Source: Nostoc linckia FACHB-104 (GTDB lineage Bacteria > Cyanobacteriota > Cyanobacteriia > Cyanobacteriales > Nostocaceae). From it: 64,000 nucleotides of DNA. The translations under genes and the position numbers were made by a program. Below the pieces are notes generated by a model. The model did not search any database. It worked only from the letters and a program-made list of their open reading frames with translations, and was not told the origin of the DNA. This document shows positions 1 to 8,335 of this stretch, piece after piece (positions within the stretch are counted from its first letter, which is position 1; the number at the start of each line of letters is the position of its first letter). The stretch lies in contig NZ_JACJQJ010000030.1 of assembly GCF_014696615.1 (NCBI RefSeq), forward strand, positions 1 to 64,000, given 5' to 3'.

Positions 1-1908
1 TTGTTCTTTTTTCAAAGCTGACTGTCGCCCTTGCTCAAATTTACGCTCGCTTTCACCAGGCTCAAAATTTTTGATGTTACTGAGAATCATCGGAACAAGT
101 GTGGTTGGGTTTTCGCTCCAACGAGTTCTCGTAAGATCGATTTCTCCAACACATCGCATTCCGTATTTGTGAAGAAAAGTAGCGATCGCGTTCTGGGCTT
201 CCTGTCCACCCTCAAGCTTCACCAATTCACCCAGAAAGTTATCCTCTTTTACCTGTTGCAAATACTCAATGACTTCCGGGTAAGGACGAATCGCATCCGC
301 AACATCCAATAGTGCCAGACCCATGGACGACGTAATATTGTTGGGTGCTGATTGAGAAAGTGTATCCGCTGCGTTTTTTTCGCCTAACCACTCGTTCATT
401 TTTTCATTGATCCAGGAGGAAGCATTCATCCCAGTGATAAGCACACCAAAACTCTGTGAATCAGCGTTGGTCTTTTTTAATTGCTGGATATCTTCCAGGA
501 TAAAATCAAACAGATCCGATCCTGATTTTGTTTGGATGGTTTGTTTTAAAGCGTCGATCGAGGTTTGACTCTGTTGAATCAAATCAGCAACAATCGCCGG
601 ATCGTAGTCGTTTAGGATTTGAAAATCCGCAGGCGATCGACCTTTACCGCTTTTGCCGGAACTCTGCTCGTCGGGTAACGATTTTATAAAATCTCCCCGC
701 TCTAGGATGATTGTAAGTGCGTCTTTCATGAGCGGATCAGATTTTCCCAATGTGACGTTTAATACCGTTTCTCTGCTGACAGGTGAAGCCAGCGTCGCTG
801 TAACATCAACAAACAACCTTCCACCAGCAGTGTGCATGGGTGCATGGGTCATTAACAGGAAAAAAGACAATCCCAATGGTTTGATGGGGTCAGTCATCAT
901 TTGTTGATGACCGACAGATACATAGACGTGATTTTCTTCATCATTCCCTTCAGGAATGGGATATAAAGTCGTGATGGGGCGACTCTGGACAATATGAAAT
1001 GTGTCATCAAGCAAACACCATTCGATATCCTGGGGGTGTCCGAAATGTTCTTCAATCTTTCTACCGATGCGCTCAAGCTGCAAAATCTGCTCGTCTGTCA
1101 GTGCTTGTCTGTTCTGTCTCTCAGGTTCAATCTCCTCTTCTTTCGTACCGCCATCTTTTAAGGCATAAATAGCCAGTTTTTTAGTGGATATCTTCTTATC
1201 GACAACCTTGCCGTTACACACTTGATAGATATCAGCATTCACAAGGCCAGAAACTATAGCCTCACCAAGTCCGAAGCTAGCATCAATGGATAACACCTTC
1301 CGATTATAAGTGACAGGATCGGCAGTAAACAAAATTCCTGCTACCTGCGGAAATACCATCTTCTGAATAATCACAGACAGGTGGACTCGACGGTGGTCGA
1401 AGCCGTTTTGGAGGCGGTAAATTACTGCTCTCTCGGTAAATAGTGATGCCCAGCACTTGCTGATATGCTTTAAAATTGCTTCCTTTCCAATAATATTCAA
1501 ATACGTATCGTGCTGACCTGCAAAAGAGGCTGTTGGTAAATCCTCAGCAGTGGCACTGGATCTTACTGCATAGGCATTTTTTTCTCCAAGCCTGGAAAGG
1601 AGGCTGGTGATCTCTTCATTAATATCTTCAGGAATGGTTATCCCTTCAATGAAAGAGCGAATCTCACTGCTAAGTTCACCGATTTTATGCCGGTCTTCCA
1701 CTTGGAGAAGAGATAACTGCTCAAGTAATTCGTTAATCGACGACGTTTCCCCAATAATTCTTTTAAAAGCTGCAGTAGAAATACAAAAGCCATCCGGTAC
1801 ATGGATTCCCTCAATTCTGGATAGTTCCCCCAACTTTGCGCCTTTACCCCCAACAAAGGAGAGTTTTGTATGATCAATATCTCGAAAACAAAGGACAAAT
1901 GAACTCAT
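1..1908 (-). CDS. rph: Rifampin phosphotransferase (PEP-synthase-like), N-terminal 636 codons; runs off left edge
   Basis: The open frame starts at ATG 1908, behind an AAGGAAGG ribosome site, and stays open to base 1. I translated it by hand. The N-terminus (MSSFVLCFRDIDHTKL), the glycine-rich GGKGAKLGEL at residues 20-29, AVRSSATAEDLP near 114-125 and a DIEWCLLDD/QSRPITTL segment near residue 300 are those of the ATP-grasp domain of PEP synthases. They match rifampin phosphotransferases of Gram-positive bacteria especially closely. Known Rph enzymes (about 870 aa) transfer the beta-phosphate of ATP to rifampin using an ATP-grasp domain, a rifampin-binding domain and a C-terminal swivelling His domain. 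The window holds the first domain and most of the second; the catalytic His lies outside. A paralogous PEP-utilising kinase is the alternative. The Firmicutes-like sequence suggests ancient transfer, although one HIP1 site (near 181) lies inside the gene. Confidence 0.85.
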   Translation of the reverse strand, partial: MSSFVLCFRDIDHTKLSFVGGKGAKLGELSRIEGIHVPDGFCISTAAFKRIIGETSSINELLEQLSLLQVEDRHKIGELSSEIRSFIEGITIPEDINEEITSLLSRLGEKNAYAVRSSATAEDLPTASFAGQHDTYLNIIGKEAILKHISKCWASLFTERAVIYRLQNGFDHRRVHLSVIIQKMVFPQVAGILFTADPVTYNRKVLSIDASFGLGEAIVSGLVNADIYQVCNGKVVDKKISTKKLAIYALKDGGTKEEEIEPERQNRQALTDEQILQLERIGRKIEEHFGHPQDIEWCLLDDTFHIVQSRPITTLYPIPEGNDEENHVYVSVGHQQMMTDPIKPLGLSFFLLMTHAPMHTAGGRLFVDVTATLASPVSRETVLNVTLGKSDPLMKDALTIILERGDFIKSLPDEQSSGKSGKGRSPADFQILNDYDPAIVADLIQQSQTSIDALKQTIQTKSGSDLFDFILEDIQQLKKTNADSQSFGVLITGMNASSWINEKMNEWLGEKNAADTLSQSAPNNITSSMGLALLDVADAIRPYPEVIEYLQQVKEDNFLGELVKLEGGQEAQNAIATFLHKYGMRCVGEIDLTRTRWSENPTTLVPMILSNIKNFEPGESERKFEQGRQSALKKEQ

Positions 1909-2167
1909 CAGTTTCCTTCCTTTGGCAATTCATACTTTGGTAATTTTGGCTGCATCACAACCGATCAACTTTCATTTCACAAAAGACTTCTGCAAGAGTT
2001 CTAGCGATTCCTGAAATATCGGGTGACTACACGTAAGTTTGGTAAGTAGCAGAAAGAACAATAGTAGTGGTTTAAGGGCTTGAAACTTCGGTGAGAAAGG
2101 CTAAGATTCAAGAAGTTGTTGGGTCAATTCAAATCCAACTTAATTGAGTCCCTATTTACTATAGACA

Positions 2168-2419
2168 ATGCCAAGCAAGGTAATCAACGTCAAAGAATAC
2201 ACAGTTAGAGCGCATCAACGCGAGATTCATACTCGGATTTTCAACTTTGTGTGTAAGCAGTGCGAACAACCAACGCAGCGTGAAACTTATGGGTCACGAC
2301 CACTCTATTGTGAAAAATGCCGTGCGCCACAAGCACCGAAGAAATCTTCCGTGCCTCCCAAGAAGAAAGCACTGCCAAGACCTATGACTTACAAGAGTGA
2401 TATTGATATAACGAAATAA
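2168..2419 (+). CDS. Small zinc-ribbon protein of unknown function
   Basis: This 83-residue soluble protein has two CxxC pairs, CKQC at residues 29-32 and CEKC at 48-51. The 15-residue gap is typical of a zinc ribbon. A basic, proline-rich tail follows ([15 protein letters not shown]). Small cyanobacterial proteins of this kind exist, but I do not know an assigned role. The ribbon and basic tail would fit nucleic-acid or protein binding, which is inference. No signal peptide or membrane segment is visible. It stands alone between the divergent phosphotransferase gene and a gene-poor stretch. Confidence 0.7.
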   Translation: MPSKVINVKEYTVRAHQREIHTRIFNFVCKQCEQPTQRETYGSRPLYCEKCRAPQAPKKSSVPPKKKALPRPMTYKSDIDITK

Positions 2420-2441
2420 TCTCTTGTAATTTCATCACAAA

Positions 2442-2475
2442 AGGTGCTTCTTAACTAATTGTTTGAGAAGCATCT
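2442..2475 (+). terminator. Hairpin after the zinc-ribbon gene, possible terminator
   Basis: AGGTGCTTCT pairs with AGAAGCATCT (one G-U) across a 14-base loop, 22 bases after the stop codon. It lacks a clear T run, so termination is only a suggestion. Confidence 0.35.
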
Positions 2476-2672
2476 TAGTTGTGTTGGAAATACAAAAAAA
2501 CTTACATTTTCAGATGAAGTTTGTGTGACCAATTATTCGGGATAAATTTCACACCTGACTTGACAATTGCTTGGTGTACAGATTGAATATAGCGCGAATA
2601 CATGGAAGAATGTATGAATTGCTGTACTATGATAACAAGCCCAAATCTCTTCAATAAAGCTAAATAAGAGAA

Positions 2673-2718
2673 GCAACTGATGGGACTCGAACCCACGACG
2701 TTCACCTTGGGAAGGTGA
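2673..2718 (-). pseudogene. 3' half of a tRNA-Gly(CCC)-like gene
   Basis: On the minus strand there is a complete anticodon arm (TCACC, loop TTCCCAA, GGTGA; anticodon CCC). It is followed by a five-base variable loop, a T arm (GTGGG, loop TTCGAGT, CCCAT) and CAGTTGC, which fits an acceptor 3' strand. No D arm and no GCAACTG partner for the acceptor occur upstream, so the gene is not functional as it stands. Such 3' fragments are left where integrases recombine into tRNA genes, so this may mark an attachment site. Confidence 0.7.
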
Positions 2719-3227
2719 CATTAACCTTGATTTTCCAAAGCTTTTAGGCTTGCTCACAATGTTTACACCCATTTTACACCCAATCAACATTGGTGATTTA
2801 GTTTCAGCGCCAGTTATCAATAATTTTTTGGATCAGTGTTTTGGCAAAATATTTTCGCATACATTACAAAATTCTTCTTTTAAACGCTTATGGAAAATTT
2901 TCCTTAAGCATTAGCTGATATGAGTGGTTAGAAATCAAATAGTTCTTAAAATGTTTTGATTTGCTGAACTGGCCTATTGATCCTTTCTACACAATCGCAG
3001 ATTGGCTTGAGTTTTCACATTGCGATCACCTTATCATTAGAGAAGCGATCGCATTGGCAGATGAGTTTAGAAAGTAAAGGTAGTACGCACTACTCCCACA
3101 TAGATATTTGGGTTACTGCTGTTACCTTCAGGATTAAAGATGGATATCAATCCTGGGGCAATCGCAATGTTGTCATTCACCTTGAAGCAATGAAGCAATT
3201 TTTTTAATACTCAAACACCTGAGTTGA

Positions 3228-4058
3228 CTACTGGTTCATCTTTTCTAGGATAGCCACAGAACTTGGAGAAGAACGTGTTAGGTAGTTAAATATCCACAAT
3301 TTGAAGCAAGAATCCATGATTACAGGTACCGTGGCGATAAAAAGGAAAATTGCATTGTGATTTTCTGGTAACCCAAAGTGATGAGCAATTCCTCCTAAAA
3401 CTACTTCCCAACCTTCAGGGGAATGGAAACCAACGAACATATCTGTCACTAAAATCAAAATAAAGGCTTTGGTAGTATCGCTAAACCCTTGGAAAGTACG
3501 ATTAATTAAACTTTTAATCAAAAATAGTTTATCTCGATTCATATAAGCAAGGTTAGCAAAAGAGAGTAAAGCTACAGCATCACCTAGTAAATTGGCTAAT
3601 CCTTCTTGCTGTTTGTATCCTGTTTCACGATATAAATCACGGGCAATTTCTTGATGTGCTTGTTTTTGTTTTTCCACAGACATCTCAGGAGATAAACCTA
3701 ACAGTTGTTTGATTTCTAGAATTTCTTTAGCACGGTTATATTCTGCCAAAGTTTCTTCTTGAAATTTGCTATTAATGCCAATATATTGCGGCTGACTATC
3801 AAAGGAATGCTCAAGAATTGGTGTAAATATCAAGTTTTTGGTACTAATTTGAATGATAAGAGGAACAATTATCAGTAATATTAACCAACGAATTGCTGTA
3901 CGCTCTTGCTTACGCAGCTTCCGTAGTTCTGTCACTATCTGCATTTCATACTCTGGACTCATCTGTTTACGCAGACTAGTCAAATTTTGTAAAAAAGAGC
4001 CGCCGCGTTTAACCTTGGGAATGCGATCCAATCGCTCGAGGTTAACTGGAGCGAACAT
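3228..4058 (-). CDS. CemA/PcxL-type proton-extrusion membrane protein
   Basis: This 276-residue integral membrane protein has a cytoplasmic N-terminal region rich in basic residues and about four membrane segments (near 58-75, 155-175, 195-215 and 235-260). The C-terminal half carries hallmarks of the CemA/PcxA family: GFHSPEGWE, a PVIMDSCFKLWIFNYL-like last helix and a closing RSSPSSVAILEKMNQ. Family members are needed for light-dependent proton extrusion and pH or inorganic-carbon homeostasis in cyanobacteria and chloroplasts. It is shorter than PcxA and nearer the PcxL size. The gene is transcribed leftwards from a divergent promoter region that carries the shared TAASTT/TTCAYCC signature 130 bp upstream of its start, which puts it in the candidate envelope regulon of this island. 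Confidence 0.85.
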   Translation of the reverse strand: MFAPVNLERLDRIPKVKRGGSFLQNLTSLRKQMSPEYEMQIVTELRKLRKQERTAIRWLILLIIVPLIIQISTKNLIFTPILEHSFDSQPQYIGINSKFQEETLAEYNRAKEILEIKQLLGLSPEMSVEKQKQAHQEIARDLYRETGYKQQEGLANLLGDAVALLSFANLAYMNRDKLFLIKSLINRTFQGFSDTTKAFILILVTDMFVGFHSPEGWEVVLGGIAHHFGLPENHNAIFLFIATVPVIMDSCFKLWIFNYLTRSSPSSVAILEKMNQ

Positions 4059-4187
4059 AAATCAAATAAACCTGCTTTTTTAATACGACTTTATGTTTTT
4101 TATATTATTTTTTATGACAAGTATAAAATCAATTCTTTATTGTTTGATTTAGCTCAAATTTAGTTTCGCTCTAAAAAAGCCGAGAAG

Positions 4188-4218
4188 GGGTGAAGATAGA
4201 TAACTTATAAAAAAGTTT
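4188..4218 (-). promoter_or_regulatory. Shared promoter-like motif, copy for CemA/PcxL
   Basis: Minus strand: AAACTT, five bases, TAAGTT, ATCTATC, TTCACCC. It ends 130 bp before the CemA/PcxL start. Box spacing and the distance to TTCACCC match the other copies. Confidence 0.7.
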
Positions 4219-4267
4219 TAAAAAAATTATAGTTTACAGATGAATATAACTTAATGATTATTTTGCT

Positions 4268-4299
4268 TATCTTATCTGCTAACTTATCTTTCTTCACCC
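4268..4299 (+). promoter_or_regulatory. Shared promoter-like motif, copy for the peptidoglycan-binding gene
   Basis: TATCTT, six bases, TAACTT, ATCTTTC, TTCACCC, ending 95 bp before ATG 4394. Confidence 0.7.
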
Positions 4300-4393
4300 T
4301 CAAATAAGTTTGCAAGTAGGAAACTCAATATTAGTGGTGCTGAGTCATTCAGCTAATCATAACCAAACATTCATAAAACAGAGAAAAACACTC

Positions 4394-4669
4394 ATGACTA
4401 ATGTAACTAAAACTGCGATCGCTAATCTCTCTGACGATTTGCTACAGCTTCAGCAACCTATTTACTCTAGTTTGACAGTTGCTATTTTACAGCAGCTTCT
4501 CATCTTAGAAGGCTACGGTACTTTACCGGATGGCACAACCTTACCTATAACTGGCAATTTTCTCGATGAAACAACTACTGCTGTGAAAAACTTCCAACAA
4601 GCGTTAGGGCTTTCTCCCGATGGCGTAGTTGGTGCAAATACTTGGGCGGCGTTAGTGCCTAATTCCTAA
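4394..4669 (+). CDS. Peptidoglycan-binding (PF01471-type) domain protein
   Basis: I chose ATG 4394 (91 residues). The frame extends upstream only to a TTG that lies almost inside the promoter motif. The protein is essentially one peptidoglycan-binding domain 1: LTVAILQQLLILEGYG, then TGNFLDETTTAVKNFQQ and LSPDGVVGANTWAAL, the standard three-helix repeat with the DGVVGxxTW signature. No signal peptide is obvious, so how it reaches the wall is unclear. A second protein of this family (start 9092) stands under the same motif. The domain binds cell-wall glycan in many hydrolases; here no catalytic domain is attached, so an enzymatic role is not supported. Confidence 0.8.
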   Translation: MTNVTKTAIANLSDDLLQLQQPIYSSLTVAILQQLLILEGYGTLPDGTTLPITGNFLDETTTAVKNFQQALGLSPDGVVGANTWAALVPNS

Positions 4670-4725
4670 CTAATTTCTCAGGATTATTTAATCCTGTTGT
4701 GAGCGACAAATAAATATCTTGATGA

Positions 4726-4745
4726 GGGCGAACAGCTGTTCGCCC
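4726..4745. repeat. Perfect 20-bp dispersed palindrome
   Basis: GGGCGAACAGCTGTTCGCCC is a perfect inverted repeat between two genes. Related copies occur at 36348-36367 and 49689-49708. It is a dispersed cyanobacterial palindrome and could also act as a transcription-end hairpin. Confidence 0.75.
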
Positions 4746-4837
4746 CGACAAATCATCAATATGTCGCAAAGATTTATAAATTGAATAATTCTCGACATCA
4801 GCATTGAATTTTTCAACAATCTAAAAGGTGAAAAAAC

Positions 4838-5284
4838 ATGAAAGGTATTCTGAAGAATGTATTACTAACAAGTCTATTAGCTACAGGCGTAGTAGGCACA
4901 ACTTTACTAACTTTACCAACAAGACCTGCGGCAGCAATCGCATTGCCAGCACAGCGTATTCAGTTTCCTCCCGGTGCTGATGGCCAGTCTTTGAGGGGCT
5001 ATCTGCAACCAGACGCTTTAAATAGTTATGTGTTTAAAGCCAATGCTGGACAAAAAGCATTAATTTCCGTTAGATCCATAACTGGGCAATTGCTCTCACT
5101 ATCAGTGTTTGGCGTAGATGGAACTCGTCTTACTAATAGCGGTCAAAATTGGACTGGTCAGTTACCAGCTTCTGAAAATTACTTTATTAGAGTCACAAAT
5201 GACACAGGAGTTCCCAATCCCTATCGCTTAAATTTGACAATCTTGCCATCTCATCAACAGCGCACACCATTCGTCAATTTTTGA
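4838..5284 (+). CDS. Secreted beta-sandwich protein (single PPC/lysozyme-inhibitor-like domain)
   Basis: The start ATG 4838 follows an AAAAGGTG ribosome site. The protein has a clear signal peptide (MKGILKNVLLTSLLATGV, cleavage near AAAIA around residues 32-36). One all-beta domain follows, with RIQFPPGADGQSLRGYL, a NAGQKALISV strand, GVDGTRL and an ENYFIRV strand. The same domain occurs twice in the product at 7480-8223, so the two are paralogues. The fold resembles pre-peptidase C-terminal domains and periplasmic lysozyme-inhibitor-like domains. A role in binding or protecting the envelope is inference. It lies downstream of the motif-bearing peptidoglycan-binding gene and may be co-transcribed with it. 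Confidence 0.7.
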   Translation: MKGILKNVLLTSLLATGVVGTTLLTLPTRPAAAIALPAQRIQFPPGADGQSLRGYLQPDALNSYVFKANAGQKALISVRSITGQLLSLSVFGVDGTRLTNSGQNWTGQLPASENYFIRVTNDTGVPNPYRLNLTILPSHQQRTPFVNF

Positions 5285-5425
5285 AATATAGCAAACAGAT
5301 AACTTGTAAAAGTATAGGCACGACTTCTGGCACATTTTTCCTCTAATTGTTATTAGGTAAAAAAGTAACTGTGACAGATGTGATTGTGAATATCCACAAA
5401 ACAAAAATTGCTCGGGAGAATTATA

Positions 5426-5923
5426 ATGACTATTCAACAAACAGGTTTGATGCAATTGCCTGGTGAAGGTACTTCTTATTGGTTTGCTCAGGATCTTTAT
5501 ACCTTTAAAGCAGTGGGTGCAGAAACAGGACAAGCTTACGCACTCTGCGAAGTTGTAGTAGCGCCAGAAGGAGGTGGTACACCACTACATCGCCATTCGC
5601 GGGAGAATGAATCGTTCTACATCCAAGAAGGAGAATTAGAGTTTAATCTGGATGGGCAAATCATTATAGCCACACCTGGTATGTTTCTCCAATCTCCTAA
5701 AGGACAACTACATCAATTTACTAATAAAAGTTATTTACCTGCAAAGATGCTAGTTTGGGTGACTCCAGCGGGATTTGAGAAGTTTATTGCAGATGTTGGT
5801 AAAGCTGCAAATTCTGTAATTTCTGCACCATCCTTAAGCCCTACAGACTTGGAAAGAATCCTGGCTACAGCACCTAAGTATGGCATTGAAATTCTACCTC
5901 CATCTGCTGAAAATGTTGCCTAG
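5426..5923 (+). CDS. Cupin-domain protein
   Basis: ATG 5426 is preceded by GGGAGAA at good spacing, so I reject the TTG 18 bases earlier. The 165-residue protein is a single-domain cupin. The first cupin motif is GGTPLHRHSRENESFYIQEG (two His and one Glu as metal ligands). The second contains PKGQLHQFTN with the last His. The helical C-terminal extension (about 120-165) ends with LERILATAPKYGIEILPP, as in quercetinase-like cupins of cyanobacteria and actinobacteria. The substrate is unknown. No export signal is seen. Confidence 0.8.
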   Translation: MTIQQTGLMQLPGEGTSYWFAQDLYTFKAVGAETGQAYALCEVVVAPEGGGTPLHRHSRENESFYIQEGELEFNLDGQIIIATPGMFLQSPKGQLHQFTNKSYLPAKMLVWVTPAGFEKFIADVGKAANSVISAPSLSPTDLERILATAPKYGIEILPPSAENVA

Positions 5924-5935
5924 TTGGTAAGTTCG

Positions 5936-5963
5936 GTAAGGACATACAGATGTATGCCCTTAC
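5936..5963. repeat. Imperfect 28-bp palindrome
   Basis: GTAAGGACATACAG is followed by TGTATGCCCTTAC, a near-perfect inverted repeat 12 bases after the cupin stop codon. It belongs to the same loose family as the GGGCG...CGCCC palindromes and might work as an end-of-transcript hairpin. Confidence 0.6.
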
Positions 5964-6192
5964 ATATGTATCAGGTATTTGGTGAGATGAAATTATAGTT
6001 GAAATTCTGCCTATTTGGTGATTATAGCAATACTTGTTATCAGCAATATTTTTTTTATGAGCATACAAAAGTACGCTCCTATTTACACATTTTTTCAGGT
6101 AAATAAAGTACACAGGTGTGTGTCCTTACAATTATCTATACCTCAATAAATTGCAGTATGGTGTATTAAGCTTTGCGAAATTAACTTGTTTT

Positions 6193-6224
6193 TAACTTAA
6201 TTACTAACTTATCTTTCTTCACCC
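6193..6224 (+). promoter_or_regulatory. Shared promoter-like motif, copy for the outer-membrane barrel gene
   Basis: TAACTT, six bases, TAACTT, ATCTTTC, TTCACCC, ending 88 bp before ATG 6312. Confidence 0.75.
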
Positions 6225-6311
6225 GCATACTTGAGAGAAAACTAGAAACTGTAATTATACAAAATTAACTTTTCCGGTTATCCCAATACTCAAAAATGAG
6301 GAGTAAAGAAA

Positions 6312-6860
6312 ATGAAAAATTTAGTTCAATATCCAAAATTAGCTTTACTAACTGGTATGTTTTCCCTTGGTATTGCTGGCGCAATGACGCTCTCATTTGC
6401 AAAATCTGCGGCTGCAGCTTCAGCTTCACAAGGTATGACAGGTAGCTATATTGGTATTGGTATTGCACCAGGTGTGACTAGTGGTGGACATGCTGGAGAT
6501 GATGCTCAATTGGGTGGTGATATTCAAGGACGTGTTGCTATTCCTCATACACCTCTTTCGGTTCGTGGCTCATTTCTCTTTGACGATAAAACAACTGCAA
6601 CTATACCAACAATTACTTACGATATCCCAATTGCAAAAAATACTAATTTATATGCAGGTGCTGGTTACTCTTTCATTGGTAAACAAGGAGATGATACTCC
6701 TATAGGTAATCGTAATTCATTCATATTAGATAGTGGTGTAGAAACTGCACTGAGTAAGAATGTGGTTGCCTTTGGTGATGCTAAATATGGTTTTAATAGT
6801 TATGAAAATAGTGATGCAGATGCTGTTAGTTTACAATTTGGTGTTGGCTATCGCTTCTAA
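6312..6860 (+). CDS. Small outer-membrane beta-barrel protein
   Basis: This 182-residue protein has a signal peptide (residues 1-36, ending in AKSAAAASA). Alternating amphipathic beta strands follow: GSYIGIGIAPGV, QGRVAIP, LSVRGSFLF, TNLYAGAGYSFI, NSFILDSGVETAL and VVAFGDAKYGF. The C-terminus is VSLQFGVGYRF, with the terminal aromatic residue that is the usual insertion signal of outer-membrane barrels. Size and strand number suggest an eight-stranded OmpA/OmpW/opacity-type barrel without a periplasmic domain. It stands alone under its own copy of the shared motif. No substrate can be assigned. Confidence 0.75.
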   Translation: MKNLVQYPKLALLTGMFSLGIAGAMTLSFAKSAAAASASQGMTGSYIGIGIAPGVTSGGHAGDDAQLGGDIQGRVAIPHTPLSVRGSFLFDDKTTATIPTITYDIPIAKNTNLYAGAGYSFIGKQGDDTPIGNRNSFILDSGVETALSKNVVAFGDAKYGFNSYENSDADAVSLQFGVGYRF

Positions 6861-6987
6861 AAAGCATCATCTGTAATTTGCTCGAAGTTATTTTTTATTT
6901 TTTACTAATTAGGCGAATGGAGCAAGAGCATGAAAATTTTAAATGCACAAAACAACTGTAAGAGTAGATTTGCAATAAATTTATCTT

Positions 6988-7018
6988 TAACTTCTTGCTA
7001 ACTTATTCATCTTCACCC
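6988..7018 (+). promoter_or_regulatory. Shared promoter-like motif, copy for the Mo_nitro_C gene
   Basis: TAACTT, five bases, TAACTT, ATTCATC, TTCACCC, ending 73 bp before ATG 7091. Confidence 0.75.
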
Positions 7019-7090
7019 ACTCAAGCAGTATACCGAGGGAAGATTTAATTAACGAAGAAAAACAAATTCACTCATTGAAGGAAACTGACT

Positions 7091-7393
7091 ATGACACTAC
7101 ATACATTTGATTTACTACAACCAATCAAAACAAGGCTGGATAATATCGAAATTTCCAATCCCAAGCAAGCAGAATTATTATGCAGACTCATTCCAGCTAG
7201 TTGCCCTTTTGCTAGAGAAATTAAATTTTTCAATCATGTAATTGCTCAGATTCCGCCTTTATGTAAGCTCAATCCTTTATATGAGCAGTTGATGAAATTG
7301 CGATTTCGCGCTCTCTGTTATCTTGCTGAATGCGAAGAGCAAATAACTAATGAATTAACAAACAATGCACTTGCTTTTATCTGGATTAAGTAG
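7091..7393 (+). CDS. Stand-alone Mo-dependent nitrogenase C-terminal-domain protein
   Basis: This 100-residue protein is preceded by an AAGGAAAC ribosome site. Its core, IPASCPFAREIKF followed by IPPLCKLNPLYEQLMKLRFRAL and CYLAECEE, is the conserved block of the small family annotated as Mo-dependent nitrogenase C-terminal domain, found free-standing in cyanobacteria. A paralogue lies at 52432-52701. No nitrogenase subunit is nearby, and the name reflects a domain shared with some nitrogenase proteins rather than a demonstrated role. Three conserved cysteines (residues 31, 38, 58) are shared with the paralogue. The next gene (7480) is close enough for co-transcription. Confidence 0.75.
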   Translation: MTLHTFDLLQPIKTRLDNIEISNPKQAELLCRLIPASCPFAREIKFFNHVIAQIPPLCKLNPLYEQLMKLRFRALCYLAECEEQITNELTNNALAFIWIK

Positions 7394-7479
7394 AATTGTT
7401 CAGCCTTTTGCACTATCAAATACTTGTTTAATCAAGTATTTCTATTCAATAGCAAACTTTCAAAACCAAGGAGAATATT

Positions 7480-8223
7480 ATGAAAGGTACAATTAAAAGT
7501 TTGATTGGCTGTGGCATGATTGGTTTAGGAATGCTTGGTACAATGCTACTACCAAACCGCGCCGCGACTGCTCGTACTGTATCAGCAGGATATCAAACAG
7601 AACGTATCGAGTTTGCACCCGGTGCAACTTCAACTGTGGTATATCACAACAAAAACTATTATCCAGTTCGTTATGTAATTAGAGCCAATGCCAATCAATT
7701 GATGAATATCGAAGCAGATTCATCCAAATCTCCTGTATTTCTAACAATGTCTGGTGCTGATGGCACACGCTTAATTGTTGCACCAGAAAACCTCACACAT
7801 TGGCGTGGACGCTTACCAAAAACGCAGGATTATTACATAGAGGCACTAAAACCAGCTAACGTTGACTATAACTTAAGAATTGCGATCACACCTAATACTC
7901 CACAAATTAATGGACAACGGATTAAATTTGCTCCCGGTACTACTTCCGAGGTGATTAGCGGTAGTCTTCCGGCTCACTCTTCCCGCTCCTATTTTGCAAA
8001 TGCTAGAGCAGGACAGTTAATGTCAGTGAATGTCAATTCACCAGGAGCAAATACTTCTTGGCTCACTCTTTATGGAGTTGATGGTACAGTACTCGAAAAC
8101 GGTAATATGTCTGGCGCTCAATATTGGCATGGACGTTTGCTAAAGACAGAAGATTATCATATTCAGGTAGATAACCCCAAACCCTACCCGATCAACTACA
8201 CTTTGACTGTAGCGATTCAGTAG
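7480..8223 (+). CDS. Secreted protein with two tandem beta-sandwich domains
   Basis: AAGGAGAATATT precedes ATG 7480. After a signal peptide (residues 1-32) come two copies of one domain. The first (about 38-130) begins ERIEFAPGATSTVV and includes SGADGTRLI and QDYYIEA. The second (about 142-247) begins RIKFAPGTTSEVI and includes YGVDGTVLEN and EDYHIQV. They are homologous to the single domain of the product at 4838-5284. The family resembles PPC and lysozyme-inhibitor-like domains of the periplasm. It is probably in one transcript with the Mo_nitro_C gene and so under the 6988-7018 motif. Function is unknown; envelope protection is a guess. Confidence 0.7.
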   Translation: MKGTIKSLIGCGMIGLGMLGTMLLPNRAATARTVSAGYQTERIEFAPGATSTVVYHNKNYYPVRYVIRANANQLMNIEADSSKSPVFLTMSGADGTRLIVAPENLTHWRGRLPKTQDYYIEALKPANVDYNLRIAITPNTPQINGQRIKFAPGTTSEVISGSLPAHSSRSYFANARAGQLMSVNVNSPGANTSWLTLYGVDGTVLENGNMSGAQYWHGRLLKTEDYHIQVDNPKPYPINYTLTVAIQ

Positions 8224-8335
8224 GGATAGAAGCCTGACGATCCTAACAGTATATATGTAGTGCCTATAAAAGGCGATCGCTTCAGTAACAGACTCACAAC
8301 TATTCAATTACCAAAAATATCCTTACCGGAGATAT

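Larger units (their letters stand above)
2420..3227. other. Gene-poor stretch with a tRNA fragment
   Basis: About 800 bases without a convincing gene. Short open frames occur on both strands but have no recognisable motif, no ribosome-binding site and compositions unlike real genes. The only structured content is the hairpin at 2442-2475 and the tRNA-like fragment at 2673-2718. This may be eroded mobile-element DNA, which is inference. Confidence 0.5.
4059..4393. other. Divergent promoter region with two facing copies of the shared motif
   Basis: This 335-base AT-rich spacer separates the leftward CemA/PcxL gene from the rightward peptidoglycan-binding gene. It carries one motif copy per direction (4188-4218 minus, 4268-4299 plus). 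No other coding or structured signal was seen. Confidence 0.6.
5924..6311. other. Spacer with dispersed palindromes and a promoter motif
   Basis: This 388-base non-coding stretch holds an imperfect 28-bp palindrome at 5936-5963 (GTAAGGACATACAG with its complement). Degenerate relatives occur near 6060-6085 and 6108-6130, and the shared promoter motif is at 6193-6224. No gene is visible. Confidence 0.6.

Noticed and set aside
653-907. Plus-strand frames within 1-1908 (31-312, 653-907, 1607-1873)
   Set aside because: They are antisense to the rifampin phosphotransferase frame, which is continuous and matches a known family.
2533-2820. Minus-strand frame of 95 residues
   Set aside because: It runs through the tRNA fragment and shows no recombinase or other motif. 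I could not support an integrase remnant.
2977-3207. Plus-strand frame of 76 residues
   Set aside because: No ribosome site, no family motif and low-complexity composition; probably chance.
6930-7001. 23-residue frame starting ATG 6930 behind GGAG
   Set aside because: It runs into the promoter motif at 6988-7018 and its peptide has no feature of note.
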